A stretch of 39,321 nt of DNA from Phycisphaerales bacterium UBA2402 (GCA_002343715.1 DDSA01000068.1:1-39321); one strand, 5' to 3'. Positions 1 to 8,919 are shown, numbered from the stretch's first letter. Notes: generated from the sequence alone by a model not told the origin. Made by a program: numbers and translations.

Positions 1-40
1 CAGCGCGGTGCAGGGACCGGTCGGTGTCGGTACGGTTCAT
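1..40 (-). CDS. 5' end of a gene following traF (partial)
   Basis: On the minus strand an ATG at 38-40 is preceded by a good Shine-Dalgarno (AAAGGAG, about 6 bases upstream) in the gap after the traF stop. Reading from it gives MNRTDTDRSLHRA before the window edge. It lies in the same direction as traN, the small gene and traF, so it is probably the next gene of the transfer operon. Thirteen residues are too few to name a product. Confidence 0.5.
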   Translation of the reverse strand, partial: MNRTDTDRSLHRA

Positions 41-78
41 CGGGGCTCCTTTGGACTTCTGTATGTACGGGTGCGGGC

Positions 79-1008
79 TCACCGCACCAATCCGTGTCCA
101 CGCGGCTGGATCAAGCGGGCCTGCGCCTGCAGGCCACCAGTCGCGCCCGGGAACGGTGTGGCGGCGCTTTCGGGCGAGGCCGCGACCATCGAGATGCGCT
201 CCACCAGTTGCGCCTCGGACAGCACGCCGAAGCCGATCGGGGCGATCTTTCCGGTGAAAGGCTGGGCGAGGTAGATGGCCGGAACCTGGCTCATTCTCAG
301 CGTGGTGGCGATCCCGTTGTCGCGTCGGGCGTCAGCGAAGCCGGGTATCGGGCCACCGTCGACGCTGATCGCGACCACCTTGATGCCGTGCCGGGTCTGG
401 AAGGCCTCGAGCGTCGGCGCGAAGGCATGGCAGTAGGGGCAGTCGCTGCGGAAGAAGAAGAACAGGACATGGTCGCGGACCAGGGCACTGATGGACTGGC
501 TGCGCTGGGCCGTCTGCAACTGGTCGAACACCTCCAGGGCTTTCGCGTTCACCGGGCGTCCCTGGAGCGTGGGGTCGAGTTCAGGGCTGGCCCATGCGAT
601 GCGCTGCGCCACGTCGGCGAAGGTGGATGCGCGCGACACCACCTGGGCCTCCAGCTCCATGTAGCGGCGTACGTTGGCTTCGGTCGGCCGCATGATGGCG
701 ATGTGCCGGCGCTCCTCGAGGGCCTTCTGCAGGCGCTCGAACTCGACGATCTCCGGGGGCTTGGGGGGCGAACGCCGAGGTGCAGTGGCGGCACTCGATG
801 ACGTTGCGGCCTGCCGCGGTGCGGAAGCTGGTGGTTCGGGCGGTGGGATCTCCGGCTCCTCGTAGAAGTGCCAGCCGCGCCAGTTGTCGGACCAGTACGG
901 CCGTCCGGGGTCCTGCGGCTGCGCCAGGGCGATCGTCCCGCCGCCGAGCACGACAACGAGGCAGAGCGCGAGCCGAGACTCGCATGAGGCTGGGCGGCGC
1001 AGCGTCAT
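79..1008 (-). CDS. traF: TraF-like conjugal pilus assembly protein, thioredoxin fold
   Basis: This 309-residue protein begins with a signal peptide (hydrophobic stretch about residues 13-29, cut near ALAQ), so it is periplasmic. A Pro/Ala-rich linker (about 50-87) leads to a helical segment and then a thioredoxin-like domain from about residue 160. It has an intact CPYC active site (C190, C193) after a run of phenylalanines and the cis-Pro region SQVPAIYL. This is the layout of F-type TraF, which helps assemble the conjugative pilus and the disulfide-rich mating-pair proteins. The ATG start lies 10 bases after the stop of the preceding small gene, and the cysteine-rich TraN two genes upstream is a plausible folding client. 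The gene belongs to the proteobacterial-looking left segment. Confidence 0.85.
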   Translation of the reverse strand: MTLRRPASCESRLALCLVVVLGGGTIALAQPQDPGRPYWSDNWRGWHFYEEPEIPPPEPPASAPRQAATSSSAATAPRRSPPKPPEIVEFERLQKALEERRHIAIMRPTEANVRRYMELEAQVVSRASTFADVAQRIAWASPELDPTLQGRPVNAKALEVFDQLQTAQRSQSISALVRDHVLFFFFRSDCPYCHAFAPTLEAFQTRHGIKVVAISVDGGPIPGFADARRDNGIATTLRMSQVPAIYLAQPFTGKIAPIGFGVLSEAQLVERISMVAASPESAATPFPGATGGLQAQARLIQPRGHGLVR

Positions 1009-1018
1009 GGGCGCATCC

Positions 1019-1414
1019 TCACGACAGCGACCGCGGCGGCTGGCCGTCGCGACAGTAGTTGATGCCGAAGTCGATCGTCTGCCGCCGAGGTGCCTGCACG
1101 CCGCCGGCGCCGTAGTTCGGCAACTGCACGCCGTCTTGCCAGAAGCGCACGTTCAGGCGGCTGCAGCCGCGCTGGGCGTAGCGCATCTCGGTGCTGACGT
1201 CGATGTAGATCGGCGTGGTGGCGTTGAAGCGCTGCGAGATTGCGTCGGCGACCTCGCCGACCAGGAATCCGTGGGCCTCGCCATCGGGCGAGTCCAGGGC
1301 CGCCAACATCAGCTGCCTCGCATCCCGGACCGGCATTCGGTCCTGAGCCGTGGCAGCGCTGGCAAACAAGGCGCAGGCGGCGCCGACCAGAACGGTGATG
1401 GGCTTCACTGGCAC
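1019..1414 (-). CDS. Small periplasmic protein of the transfer operon, function unknown
   Basis: This 131-residue protein starts with a GTG (1412-1414; a second in-frame GTG lies two codons on) that overlaps the end of traN by 10 bases, which suggests translational coupling. An N-terminal signal peptide (hydrophobic to about residue 23, ASAATAQ) points to the periplasm. The mature part has two cysteines (in QRGCSRLNV and INYCRDGQ) that could form a disulfide. I do not recognise a named domain. Position between traN and traF, the same orientation and near-zero spacing argue for a role in mating-pair formation, which is inference from context only. Confidence 0.7.
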   Translation of the reverse strand: MPVKPITVLVGAACALFASAATAQDRMPVRDARQLMLAALDSPDGEAHGFLVGEVADAISQRFNATTPIYIDVSTEMRYAQRGCSRLNVRFWQDGVQLPNYGAGGVQAPRRQTIDFGINYCRDGQPPRSLS

Positions 1415-3855
1415 TTCCCCTGGCCGTAGTAGCAGGTGGGCACGCGGCTGGCGCTGTCGGCCTGCAGCGCGTTGACGTTCAGCAGGGTCGGCACCAGCGA
1501 CGCGTAGAACTCCGACAGGTCCATCGCCGCGAAGTTGAGCGTCTGCAGCTGCGCGACGGTGAAGCCGGAGCAGTCGGCGTTCTGGGCACCGCCCCAGCCC
1601 TTGCCGATCTGCGCGCGGCCCTGTTCATTGACGATGCGCGCCAGCATCGAGTTGAAGCAGCACTTCGAGGTCGTGCGTTCAATGCAGGAGACGCACCTGC
1701 CGAACACGCGAAAACATGAGGAGCACCAGGTGCCGATCGTGTGGCACAGCCTGGCGCCTTCCTTCATCGCCAACTTGCCCTCTTCGTCGTTGCACGACAT
1801 CATCGACAGGACGATGTAGATGATCACCGCGATCGCGAGTGTCCAGGGGTCGAAGGCAATCACCAGGCTCTGGCTGGAGTACACGGCGACGGACCCAGCC
1901 GGAACGGCTGCACCGTTCACCGCCACCGTGACGCCGTAGGTCGTGAAGGTGCCGCTGAAGCCACCGCCCATCAGGAGCGCGGAGACTCCCTGGTAAACGA
2001 ACTCGCGGTTCTGCGAGTTCATCAGGATGTCGTACACGAGCCTGGATCCACCGCCGAACACACTCTGGTTGCTCATGGTCGCGCCAGCGCCATCGGCGTA
2101 GCAGCAGTCCTTCAGCAAGCGGTCGCGGCAGCGGTTCTCCTCGCCCTTGAAGACCTGCATGCGGTCGGCGTCCAGGTAGATGCCCGCCTCGCGCCCGGCC
2201 TCGAGCATCGACATGCTTCGCGCGAAGTCGGGGTCGTTCGGCGCGCGGATGTCGAAGCAGTTGCCGCTCAGGCAGAAGACGTTGGTCGGGCAGTTGCTGG
2301 TGGTGGTGACGGTCTCGGCGGGCACGGGGCAGCTGTAGCCGTCCTCGAACACCTCGCACACGCCGGTGACGGCGTTGGCCTGCCGACAGGTCGACGACTG
2401 CGGCGTGCAGCCTGCTGCTACCAGCGGTGCGCACTGGTCGGCCGACGCACCGCCGCTGCACGACATGGTGCTCCGGTACTCCCAGCAGTCGCGGGTGACG
2501 GCCACGCCGTCGACGACCTTGGTTGCCGGGCCATCGGTGCAGACGGCGGGCGTGGTCGTGGTGCAGCGGCCACCGGCGTCCAGGGTCGGACACTGGTCGT
2601 CCCAGTGGTCGGACTCGGTGACGGTGGTCGCTGGCCGCGTGTAGGACAGTCGCATCGTCGGAATCGAGCCGAAGGCGGGGTTGGGCGCCCAACCGATCAC
2701 GGCCCGGTCGGCGTCGATGTTCCAGTAGTAGCCGCCTACGGCGCCGGTGATGTCCATGCCGGCGTACGGCGTCCAGCCGGGAGCGGGCGCGTAGCACTTG
2801 GTGCCGTCCAGGGCGGTGGTGGTGCACCCGCTGTCACCCTGGCAGACGGTGTCCTGGATGTTGTCGCCGCTCTGCGTGCCGGCGCGGCAGGCGGCGTAGA
2901 CCTTGAGGAAGGGCTCAACGCTGGTGCAGCTGTAGCCGGAGTCGCCGCCACCCGTACAGACCTCGGCGCGCTCCGGAGCCACCATCGCAGTCAAGCTGCA
3001 GGTCGATCCGCTGCAGCTCTTGTCAGCCACCCAGACGGCCGTGCGGATGGGCTGACCGTCGATCATCGAGTAGGTGGTGCCGAGAACCGACACGATCTGT
3101 GGGAAGACGACCGGCGTCGTCATGTCCACGTCGAAGAAGCTGAGCGGATTGCCGTCCTGGGTGACGCGGAAGTGCTGCGCGGTGACGGCGCGGTCAGGCA
3201 GGCACTGCACGTCCAGACCCGTGCGGCCGGAGGCGGCGTGGGCGAACCAGTCGCCCGGGTTGCAGCTGGTGGTCCGCGTCGTGCTGACGGTCAGGCTTCG
3301 GCTGCAGCTGTAGTTGCCGACGCCGACGTAGCGCAGGCAACTGCGTGGCTGCATGCCGGCGGGCACCGGGGTGACCGTGGTGGTGCACCCGCTGTAGTGG
3401 GCGGCCAGGCTGCCCAGCTCGGCCGATGGCGAGCGGCCGATCGCGCGCGCGGCGGCAACGGCAGGGTCATCGACACCGATCGTCGGGCGCGGTGTGTTGG
3501 CCGAGGAGAAGGCGCCACGCTGCGCCTGGCAGAGCGGGTCGGTGGGGGTCAGCGCACAGGCAGACAGTCTCGCGCTGCCCTGCGATGAAAGATTGGGCTG
3601 GCGGTAGTAGCTGCGCTCCGGTGGCGTGGTCGTGTAGCCCGGGACCACGGAGGTGGCGCCTGGGGTTGTGACGTTGCCGCGGGCCACCGGGTTCGCGGCC
3701 TGGCCGGCGGCGACCCCTTCCTCGTGCGGGCCGGCCACGGCGGCGGTCTGCGTTGTCAGAAAGCAGACGGCTGTGATGGAGGCGACGAAGCGGCGCCACG
3801 GCGAGGCGCGGCTCGCCGTGGATGGCGGCGAGGCAGTGAGGTGGCTATCGGGGCC
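1405..3855 (-). CDS. traN: TraN-like mating-pair stabilisation protein, 5' end lost at the junction
   Basis: About 815 residues of a cysteine-rich exported protein. Near its start is a signal peptide (SPWRRFVASITAVCFLTTQT, then AAVAGP). Many Cys pairs follow (for example CSRSLTVSTTRTTSC, CTGGGDSGYSC, CRDRLLKDCC), and the C-terminus is compact and Cys-dense (CSSCFRVFGRCVSC). This is typical of TraN, the outer-membrane adhesin that stabilises mating pairs in F-type systems. No in-frame ATG, GTG or TTG exists between the poly-G/C run and the signal peptide, so the true start is missing. The reading frame stays open into the upstream kinase only because G/C homopolymers contain no stops. Downstream it overlaps the next gene by 10 bases. 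The large size resembles TraN of integrative elements more than the about 600-residue F-plasmid form. Confidence 0.82.
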   Translation of the reverse strand, partial: GPDSHLTASPPSTASRASPWRRFVASITAVCFLTTQTAAVAGPHEEGVAAGQAANPVARGNVTTPGATSVVPGYTTTPPERSYYRQPNLSSQGSARLSACALTPTDPLCQAQRGAFSSANTPRPTIGVDDPAVAAARAIGRSPSAELGSLAAHYSGCTTTVTPVPAGMQPRSCLRYVGVGNYSCSRSLTVSTTRTTSCNPGDWFAHAASGRTGLDVQCLPDRAVTAQHFRVTQDGNPLSFFDVDMTTPVVFPQIVSVLGTTYSMIDGQPIRTAVWVADKSCSGSTCSLTAMVAPERAEVCTGGGDSGYSCTSVEPFLKVYAACRAGTQSGDNIQDTVCQGDSGCTTTALDGTKCYAPAPGWTPYAGMDITGAVGGYYWNIDADRAVIGWAPNPAFGSIPTMRLSYTRPATTVTESDHWDDQCPTLDAGGRCTTTTPAVCTDGPATKVVDGVAVTRDCWEYRSTMSCSGGASADQCAPLVAAGCTPQSSTCRQANAVTGVCEVFEDGYSCPVPAETVTTTSNCPTNVFCLSGNCFDIRAPNDPDFARSMSMLEAGREAGIYLDADRMQVFKGEENRCRDRLLKDCCYADGAGATMSNQSVFGGGSRLVYDILMNSQNREFVYQGVSALLMGGGFSGTFTTYGVTVAVNGAAVPAGSVAVYSSQSLVIAFDPWTLAIAVIIYIVLSMMSCNDEEGKLAMKEGARLCHTIGTWCSSCFRVFGRCVSCIERTTSKCCFNSMLARIVNEQGRAQIGKGWGGAQNADCSGFTVAQLQTLNFAAMDLSEFYASLVPTLLNVNALQADSASRVPTCYYGQGKCQ

Positions 3856-3909
3856 GGGGGGGGGGGGGGGGAGGACGCCCCCCCCCCCCCCCCCCACCCC
3901 CCCCCCCCC
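3856..3909. repeat. Poly-G / poly-C low-complexity run at a probable chimeric join
   Basis: Sixteen G (3856-3871), AGGACG, eighteen C (3878-3895), one A, thirteen C (3897-3909). Nothing else in the window resembles it. It separates conjugation genes from planctomycete-type genes, and both flanking genes are broken exactly here. Such runs are typical of sequencing or assembly artefacts in which poly-G and poly-C reads overlap. Confidence 0.85.
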
Positions 3910-3912
3910 GCC

Positions 3913-5010
3913 ATACCGCAACGCCACGTCCCGCTCGACGGCTTTGCCCACGATCGTGCGCAGATCCGCCGAGATTCCCGCGTCCGCCCCCGTGAACACC
4001 GCCCGGGGCCCATCCAGCACGGCCCGGATCGCACGCCCGCCGGCCTTGCCCGCCAGATCGCGGAACGGGCGACCCGTCAGCATCTCGAACAGCATCACGC
4101 CCAACGCGTACACGTCCGTCCGCGTATCGACGTCGTCCGGGTCGCCGCTCAACTGCTCCGGGCTCATGTAAGGCAGCGTCCCGAGCATCTGCCCCGACAG
4201 CGTCAGCTCCGTCACCCATTCGGACCCGAACGTCCGCGCCAACCCAAAGTCAAGCACCTTGGGCGAACCCTCTCGCGTCACCAGCACATTCGACGGCTTG
4301 AGGTCCCGATGGATCACGCCGCGGCGATGCGCGTGCTCCACCGCGTCGCACACCTTCGCAAAAAGCTCCAGCCGGCGCGACAGCGACAAGCCCGCACGCT
4401 TGCAGTACGCCGCGATCGGCTCCCCCTCCACAAGCTCGGTCGCGATGAAAGGGCGAATGCCCGTCGGCGTCTCCGCCTCGCCCGCCTCGTACACCGGCAG
4501 AATGCCCGGGTGGCTCAGCCGCGCCAGCACTCGCGCCTCGTGCTCGAACCGCCGACGCATCTCGGGGGTGGCGGCGTCCGCCCGCATCACCTTCACCGCC
4601 ACCAGACGCTTCGGCGAAATCTGCTCGGCCCGATAGACCTCGCCCATCGCCCCTTCACCGATCCGACCGAGTATCAGATACCTGTCCGCCAAGACCCGCC
4701 CCGGCGTAAACCGCTCGCCCTCGGTTTGGGGAGGCAGAAACTGGACTTCGGTTGCCTGCGTTACCGATCGTGGCTTCCCGGGGATCTCGGACATGGAGGG
4801 CATCGGGATCGGCGCATCATCATCGGAAGGGGTACTTGATGCAGCGGCTTGTTGCGGACGACCAGCGCTGTCGGGGGTTGGTTGTGAGTGAAAATCGTCG
4901 AACCGCCGGGTGGACGTGAGAGATTCCGCCGCTTCGATGCGCGAACCGCAACCCGGGCACTGGAGAGTGCCCTTCACCACTTCGCGGTCACAGTCCTTGC
5001 ACCGGGTCAT
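3913..5010 (-). CDS. Serine/threonine protein kinase with N-terminal zinc ribbon, truncated
   Basis: Residues 1-366 are a Hanks-type kinase of the bacterial PknB style. A zinc ribbon opens the protein (C4, C7, C18, C21), followed by a Ser/Pro-rich linker to about residue 105. The kinase domain has a glycine loop GRIGEGAMG (115-123), catalytic lysine K140, catalytic loop HRDLKPSN (234-241), DFG (254-256) and activation-segment end YMSPEQ. The sequence follows the family through RDVALRY (ending at residue 366) and then becomes poly-glycine encoded by the homopolymer run. The last helix of the kinase fold and any C-terminal sensor or membrane domain are therefore missing. I infer that the real gene continues on another contig. 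It is transcribed divergently from the FmdB-like gene, 90 bases away. Confidence 0.85.
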
Positions 5011-5100
5011 CGATCGGCCTTCAATCTAGGCAGCGTAGAACGGGCCCATCGGGCGGCCAGCCCTCAGACCATAGCCCAACGCACCCGCGCGGAGCATCCC

Positions 5101-5328
5101 ATGCCAGTGTACGAGTATCAATGCGATCAGGACGGCACTATCCTTGAACTGATCCGGCCGATGAGCAGGGCCGACGAACCCGTCACAGACCCCGAAGGGA
5201 AAGACCGAACGTTTCACCGGCTCCTGTCCTCGGTTCGCGCCGGCAAAGCCGCGGGCGAAAAAATGCAGCCGCGGGCGGGCGGCTGCTGTCCGTGCGGTAA
5301 AAGCCCCGGGGGATGCGGAACTCGTTGA
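5101..5328 (+). CDS. FmdB-like small protein with degenerate zinc ribbon
   Basis: This 75-residue protein opens with MPVYEYQC, the hallmark of the FmdB/CxxC_CxxC_SSSS small zinc-ribbon family, and also shows the family's later RLLSSV segment. A GGAG sits about 7 bases before the ATG. The usual two CxxC knuckles are degraded: only C8 remains in the first, and the second has become DPEG. Five cysteines instead lie in the last 15 residues (CCPCGKSPGGC). It may have moved its metal site or lost it. Family members are usually called putative regulatory proteins with no proven reaction. A longer reading frame starts upstream at 4888, but the family start at 5101 is clearly right. Confidence 0.65.
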   Translation: MPVYEYQCDQDGTILELIRPMSRADEPVTDPEGKDRTFHRLLSSVRAGKAAGEKMQPRAGGCCPCGKSPGGCGTR

Positions 5329-5425
5329 GTGAGTTTCCTCCCTTCCGGTCTCGGACGATCATCAACTCCCTCAACTCACCCCCACATCAAACCACTTGTC
5401 CCGTTTACCCTTCGATCCCTCGAAA

Positions 5426-6964
5426 ATGGCCCAGGCCCGCGCCGCCGAGCGCGAGCCCACCGGCGTGTCTGAGTCGCCGCTCAGCGTTTCCCAACTCGCC
5501 GCACGGATCGATGCCACCCTTCAATCCGGTTTCCTCGATCCCGTCTGGTTTGTCGGCGAGGTGAGCGGATTTCGCGAGCGCACTCACTGGTACTTTGACC
5601 TGAAAGACGCCGGAGCGGTTGTGAACTGTGTGATGTTCCAGTCTGTCGCGCGGCGGATGGGGTCTGTCCCTCAAAACGGGCTGCAGTTACTTGCCCGCGG
5701 ACGCGTGGAGTTTTATGCACCAGGCGGCAAGGTTTCGCTCATCCTCGACCGCCTCCAGCCCGTCGGTGCCGGCTCGCTTGAACTGGCTTACCGTGCCATG
5801 TGCGATGAACTGAGGGGGTTGGGGTGGTTCGCTCCCGAGCGTAAGCGACCCATTCCAACTTTCCCCCGTCGCGTCGCCGTCATCACGAGTCGCACTGGCG
5901 CGGCCTTGCAGGACGTGCTGGTGACCATGCAGCGGCGATGCCCCGCGGTCGGCGTGCTGCTGGTGGATTGCCGCGTGCAGGGTGCGTCCGCAGCGCCGGA
6001 GATCGCCGAGGCGATCAGCTATCTCAGCAAACACGCCGGCTTCCTGGGGCTGGATGCCCTGCTCGTCACCCGGGGGGGCGGCAGCATGGAAGACCTGTGG
6101 GCCTTCAACGACCGCGAGGTAGCGCGTGCGATTGTCTCCTGCTCCGTGCCGGTCGTGGCCGCCATCGGTCACGAAACCGATACCACCATCGCGGAACTGG
6201 TCGCCGATGAGCGTTGCGCCACACCAACGCAAGCAGCGATGCGGCTGACGCCCGATGCCACAGCCCTCGCACGCCAAGTCGATTCTACCGCCGCGAGGCT
6301 GACGCTGCTGATCAGCCGGTTGATCAGCACCGAACTGAGGCGTCTGCTGTCACTTTCTCGTCGTCCGGTGTTCACTCAACCGGCCCGTGCCTTTGACGGT
6401 CCTCGGAACTTGATCCGGTCCGGCGAGGATCACCTTCGAGCAGTGCAACGCCGGGCGTTACTGCTCGCGAACTCTCGCCTTCAGCGGGCCGCGCTCCATC
6501 TCGAACGACACCGCCCCGCCGCGGTTCACGCGAGATTACTCGCCCGCCTTTCCGCCGCCTCCGCGTCATTACTCGCCGCCGGAAGAACACTGGTTGACCG
6601 CACAGACATCGACGTGCTTTCGGCTCGAATCCATCGTGCCGCGGCATCTCGGTTACTCCGCTCGCGAGACCGCATCGAGGCGCGGGAGCGAGAACTTTCG
6701 GCCATCAGCCCGCTGCGGGTGCTTCAGAGAGGTTACTCCGTCACGTTGACTTTACAGGGCTCGCTCGTGCGCACCCCGTCCGATGCACCACCGGGAACGA
6801 CTCTTCGCACTCGGCTCGCCGATGGTGAAGTGCATTCAACGGTGCGGAAAAGCCTCGATGCCCCCCCCCTCTCGGTCGGTAGGCCTTCCCGATCCAAACC
6901 CTCACGCCCACCAAGACAGAACGGACTTGACGTTGACAAGCCTGGACTTTGGAGTGAAACTTGA
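5426..6964 (+). CDS. xseA: Exodeoxyribonuclease VII large subunit
   Basis: This 512-residue protein degrades single-stranded DNA to oligonucleotides together with XseB. An N-terminal OB-fold (about residues 15-110) carries the family signature HWYFDLKD. The catalytic domain shows FPRRVAVITSRTGAALQDVL, VTRGGGSMEDLWAFND and AIGHETDTTIAELVADERC, all diagnostic for XseA. A helical C-terminal region follows and ends with the conserved RGYSVT segment. I chose the ATG at 5426; a TTG at 5396 would add ten residues without family support. The typical small subunit gene xseB is not adjacent. The last 30 or so residues are Pro/Ser/Arg-rich and not conserved. Confidence 0.93.
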   Translation: MAQARAAEREPTGVSESPLSVSQLAARIDATLQSGFLDPVWFVGEVSGFRERTHWYFDLKDAGAVVNCVMFQSVARRMGSVPQNGLQLLARGRVEFYAPGGKVSLILDRLQPVGAGSLELAYRAMCDELRGLGWFAPERKRPIPTFPRRVAVITSRTGAALQDVLVTMQRRCPAVGVLLVDCRVQGASAAPEIAEAISYLSKHAGFLGLDALLVTRGGGSMEDLWAFNDREVARAIVSCSVPVVAAIGHETDTTIAELVADERCATPTQAAMRLTPDATALARQVDSTAARLTLLISRLISTELRRLLSLSRRPVFTQPARAFDGPRNLIRSGEDHLRAVQRRALLLANSRLQRAALHLERHRPAAVHARLLARLSAASASLLAAGRTLVDRTDIDVLSARIHRAAASRLLRSRDRIEARERELSAISPLRVLQRGYSVTLTLQGSLVRTPSDAPPGTTLRTRLADGEVHSTVRKSLDAPPLSVGRPSRSKPSRPPRQNGLDVDKPGLWSET

Positions 6965-7049
6965 CATTGGATAAGTTACACATCGAAGAAACGAAACGGG
7001 TCGGTCTGCGTATGCAGCCACCGAGGCGGGGGTAAACTCCACCCTTACG

Positions 7050-7065
7050 GCGGGCGTTCGCCCGC
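7050..7065. other. Short GC-rich hairpin upstream of the M28 peptidase gene
   Basis: GCGGGC-GTTC-GCCCGC is a perfect 6-bp stem with a 4-base loop, within the 146-base gap between xseA and the peptidase gene. There is no T-run after it, so it is not a canonical terminator; it could be a leader structure. In the same gap TTGACA occurs at 6933-6938 and 6961-6966, but neither has a convincing -10 partner at normal spacing. Confidence 0.3.
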
Positions 7066-7110
7066 GATTCGCACCCCCGGATCATTCTTTCAATCATCCC
7101 GGAACCCAAG

Positions 7111-8919
7111 ATGAATACCACTTTTCGTTCGAACGCCACGTGCGTCAGGCCTTACCCGGCCTCCGCCATGCTGGTCACGCTTCTGACCTTGGCGCCGTAC
7201 GCCACCGCGTTGCAGGACACAAGCCCGTCAACAGCAGGTGCCGCGACCGGATCCGCCGTCTCCGCCGACAATCGCCCGCGGAACAAGGAAGGTTGGACCG
7301 CGATTCTCAAGGGGGAAGCCGTCGCCGCGCCCGAGATCCCCATGGGAGAGGAATCCGTCACCCGCGCGATCCTCGATGAAGGGTTGAACCGCAACCGTGT
7401 GATGGATCACCTGAGGCATCTGACCCAGGTCATCGGACCCCGTCTCACCGGTTCCACTGCTGCTGAAACTGCGAACAACTGGTGCAAGCAGCAGTACGAA
7501 TCCTGGGGACTTTCCAACGCCCGCCTGGAGCAATGGGGAACGATCGGGGCACGATTCGATCGCGGACCATCTTCCGGCAAGGTGCTCCTGCGCCGTGAGC
7601 GTAAGAACGATGACGGGACAACCACCACGGATTACGACACGCTGCGCGACATGCAACTCACAACCCTTGCGTGGGCCGCGGGCACCAACGGTCCCGTGCG
7701 TGCACCCGTGATCCGCGAGCCGCAGAACGAGGATGAGTATGCCGCGGTCAAGGACAAGCTCGCGGGATCGTGGATCCTCATCAAGGCCCCGCCCGCAGTA
7801 GGTCAACGAGGAATTCGAGGCGGTATGGGCGCGCGTTACGATGCGAGACGGGACGGACGCAAGAAACTCGCGGACGGCAAGACGGCCGCCGAACTCTCGA
7901 TCGCGGAGCGGCTGGTGGCCGATGGCGTTGCGGGTTACATCTCTACTTCTCGCGATGAACGTGTATGGACCGGAGGCATTCCGGGGTGGCGCACCCTCGA
8001 TGCGGCCGATGTTCCCCCGGATGTCTCGTTCCAGGTCAGACTCTCCGACTACGACTACATCAACTCCAGGCTGGCGGACGGCGACCCGATCGAAGTTGAG
8101 GTGGATTTGATGCACACCATCACACCCGGCCCGATTCCCGTGTACAACACCATCGCCGAGATCCCGGGCACGCTGTACCCCGATGAAGTTGTCATTGTCT
8201 CGGCGCACCTTGATTCCTGGGACGGCCCGGGCTCTCAGGGCGCGACAGACAACGGCACCGGATCGGCCGTAACGCTGGAAGCAGCGCGAATTCTTGCTGC
8301 GGTCGGGGCCAAACCCCATCGAACGATCAAGTTCATCAACTGGACCGGTGAGGAGCAGGGGCTGCTCGGCAGCAAGGGCTACGCCGATGCGTCCAAGGAT
8401 GTGCTCGACAAGATTTCTGCCGTCTTTGTTGATGACGGCGGCACCAACTATCAGGGCGGGCTCCCATGCGCGGACAACATGGCCGACTTTCTGGCCGCCG
8501 CGACCGCGCCGACCAACTTCCAGTTCTACTGCGACACCGACAAGAAGCATCTGAACGTCAACATCCGTCCTTCCGGCCGCCGCAATCCTCGCGGCGGTGG
8601 GTCAGACCACGCAACATTCAATGCCGTGGGCGTACCCGGATTCTTCTGGGATGAAGTCGGCCGCGCTGAATACGGCTATGGCTGGCATACGCAGCACGAC
8701 AAAATCGACCTGGCCATCCCGGTTTACCTCAAGCAATCGGCCACCAACTCGGCCATCACCGCGTACCGACTTGCGTGCGCCCCATCACTCCTTCCTCGCG
8801 AACGCCCGCCCACGGAAGAGGAGAAGGCAGCGGAGGAACGCACCCCGCCGAGGCGAAGACCCCGCGGCGGTGATGCTCCCGCGGCCGGAGAAGGTGGATC
8901 GGCACCCCAGGGACAGTGA
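7111..8919 (+). CDS. Secreted M28-family zinc metallopeptidase
   Basis: This 602-residue exported peptidase has an N-terminal hydrophobic signal (about residues 16-33). The central part (about 130-340) carries a PA-like insertion. The M28 catalytic domain has the full co-catalytic zinc set: H366 in SAHLDSWD, D380 in ATDNGTG, E414/E415 in WTGEEQG, D441/D442 in VFVDDGG, and a late His in WHTQHDKID (H526 or H529). Members remove N-terminal amino acids or dipeptides from peptides outside the cytoplasm. The last 45 residues are Pro/Glu/Arg/Gly-rich and probably disordered. It has its own upstream gap and no obvious operon partner. A weak hairpin (8908-8924) encloses its stop codon. Confidence 0.9.
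   Translation: MNTTFRSNATCVRPYPASAMLVTLLTLAPYATALQDTSPSTAGAATGSAVSADNRPRNKEGWTAILKGEAVAAPEIPMGEESVTRAILDEGLNRNRVMDHLRHLTQVIGPRLTGSTAAETANNWCKQQYESWGLSNARLEQWGTIGARFDRGPSSGKVLLRRERKNDDGTTTTDYDTLRDMQLTTLAWAAGTNGPVRAPVIREPQNEDEYAAVKDKLAGSWILIKAPPAVGQRGIRGGMGARYDARRDGRKKLADGKTAAELSIAERLVADGVAGYISTSRDERVWTGGIPGWRTLDAADVPPDVSFQVRLSDYDYINSRLADGDPIEVEVDLMHTITPGPIPVYNTIAEIPGTLYPDEVVIVSAHLDSWDGPGSQGATDNGTGSAVTLEAARILAAVGAKPHRTIKFINWTGEEQGLLGSKGYADASKDVLDKISAVFVDDGGTNYQGGLPCADNMADFLAAATAPTNFQFYCDTDKKHLNVNIRPSGRRNPRGGGSDHATFNAVGVPGFFWDEVGRAEYGYGWHTQHDKIDLAIPVYLKQSATNSAITAYRLACAPSLLPRERPPTEEEKAAEERTPPRRRPRGGDAPAAGEGGSAPQGQ

Noticed and set aside
1741..3588. Long plus-strand open frame of 615 codons opposite traN
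   Set aside because: It is antisense to a clear Cys-rich coding sequence; composition (Gly/Ala/Arg/Val/His) is that of a GC-rich shadow frame with no domain.
1405..5010. A single 1,201-residue kinase-TraN fusion protein
   Set aside because: The two parts belong to different systems, each is broken at the homopolymer run, and the linking residues are encoded only by G/C runs.
6933..6966. TTGACA boxes after xseA as a promoter for the M28 gene
   Set aside because: Two TTGACA copies exist, but neither has a convincing -10 at 15-19 bases.
7228..8550. Minus-strand frame of 440 codons opposite the M28 peptidase
   Set aside because: Shadow of a peptidase with all zinc ligands present; no recognisable motif on the other strand.
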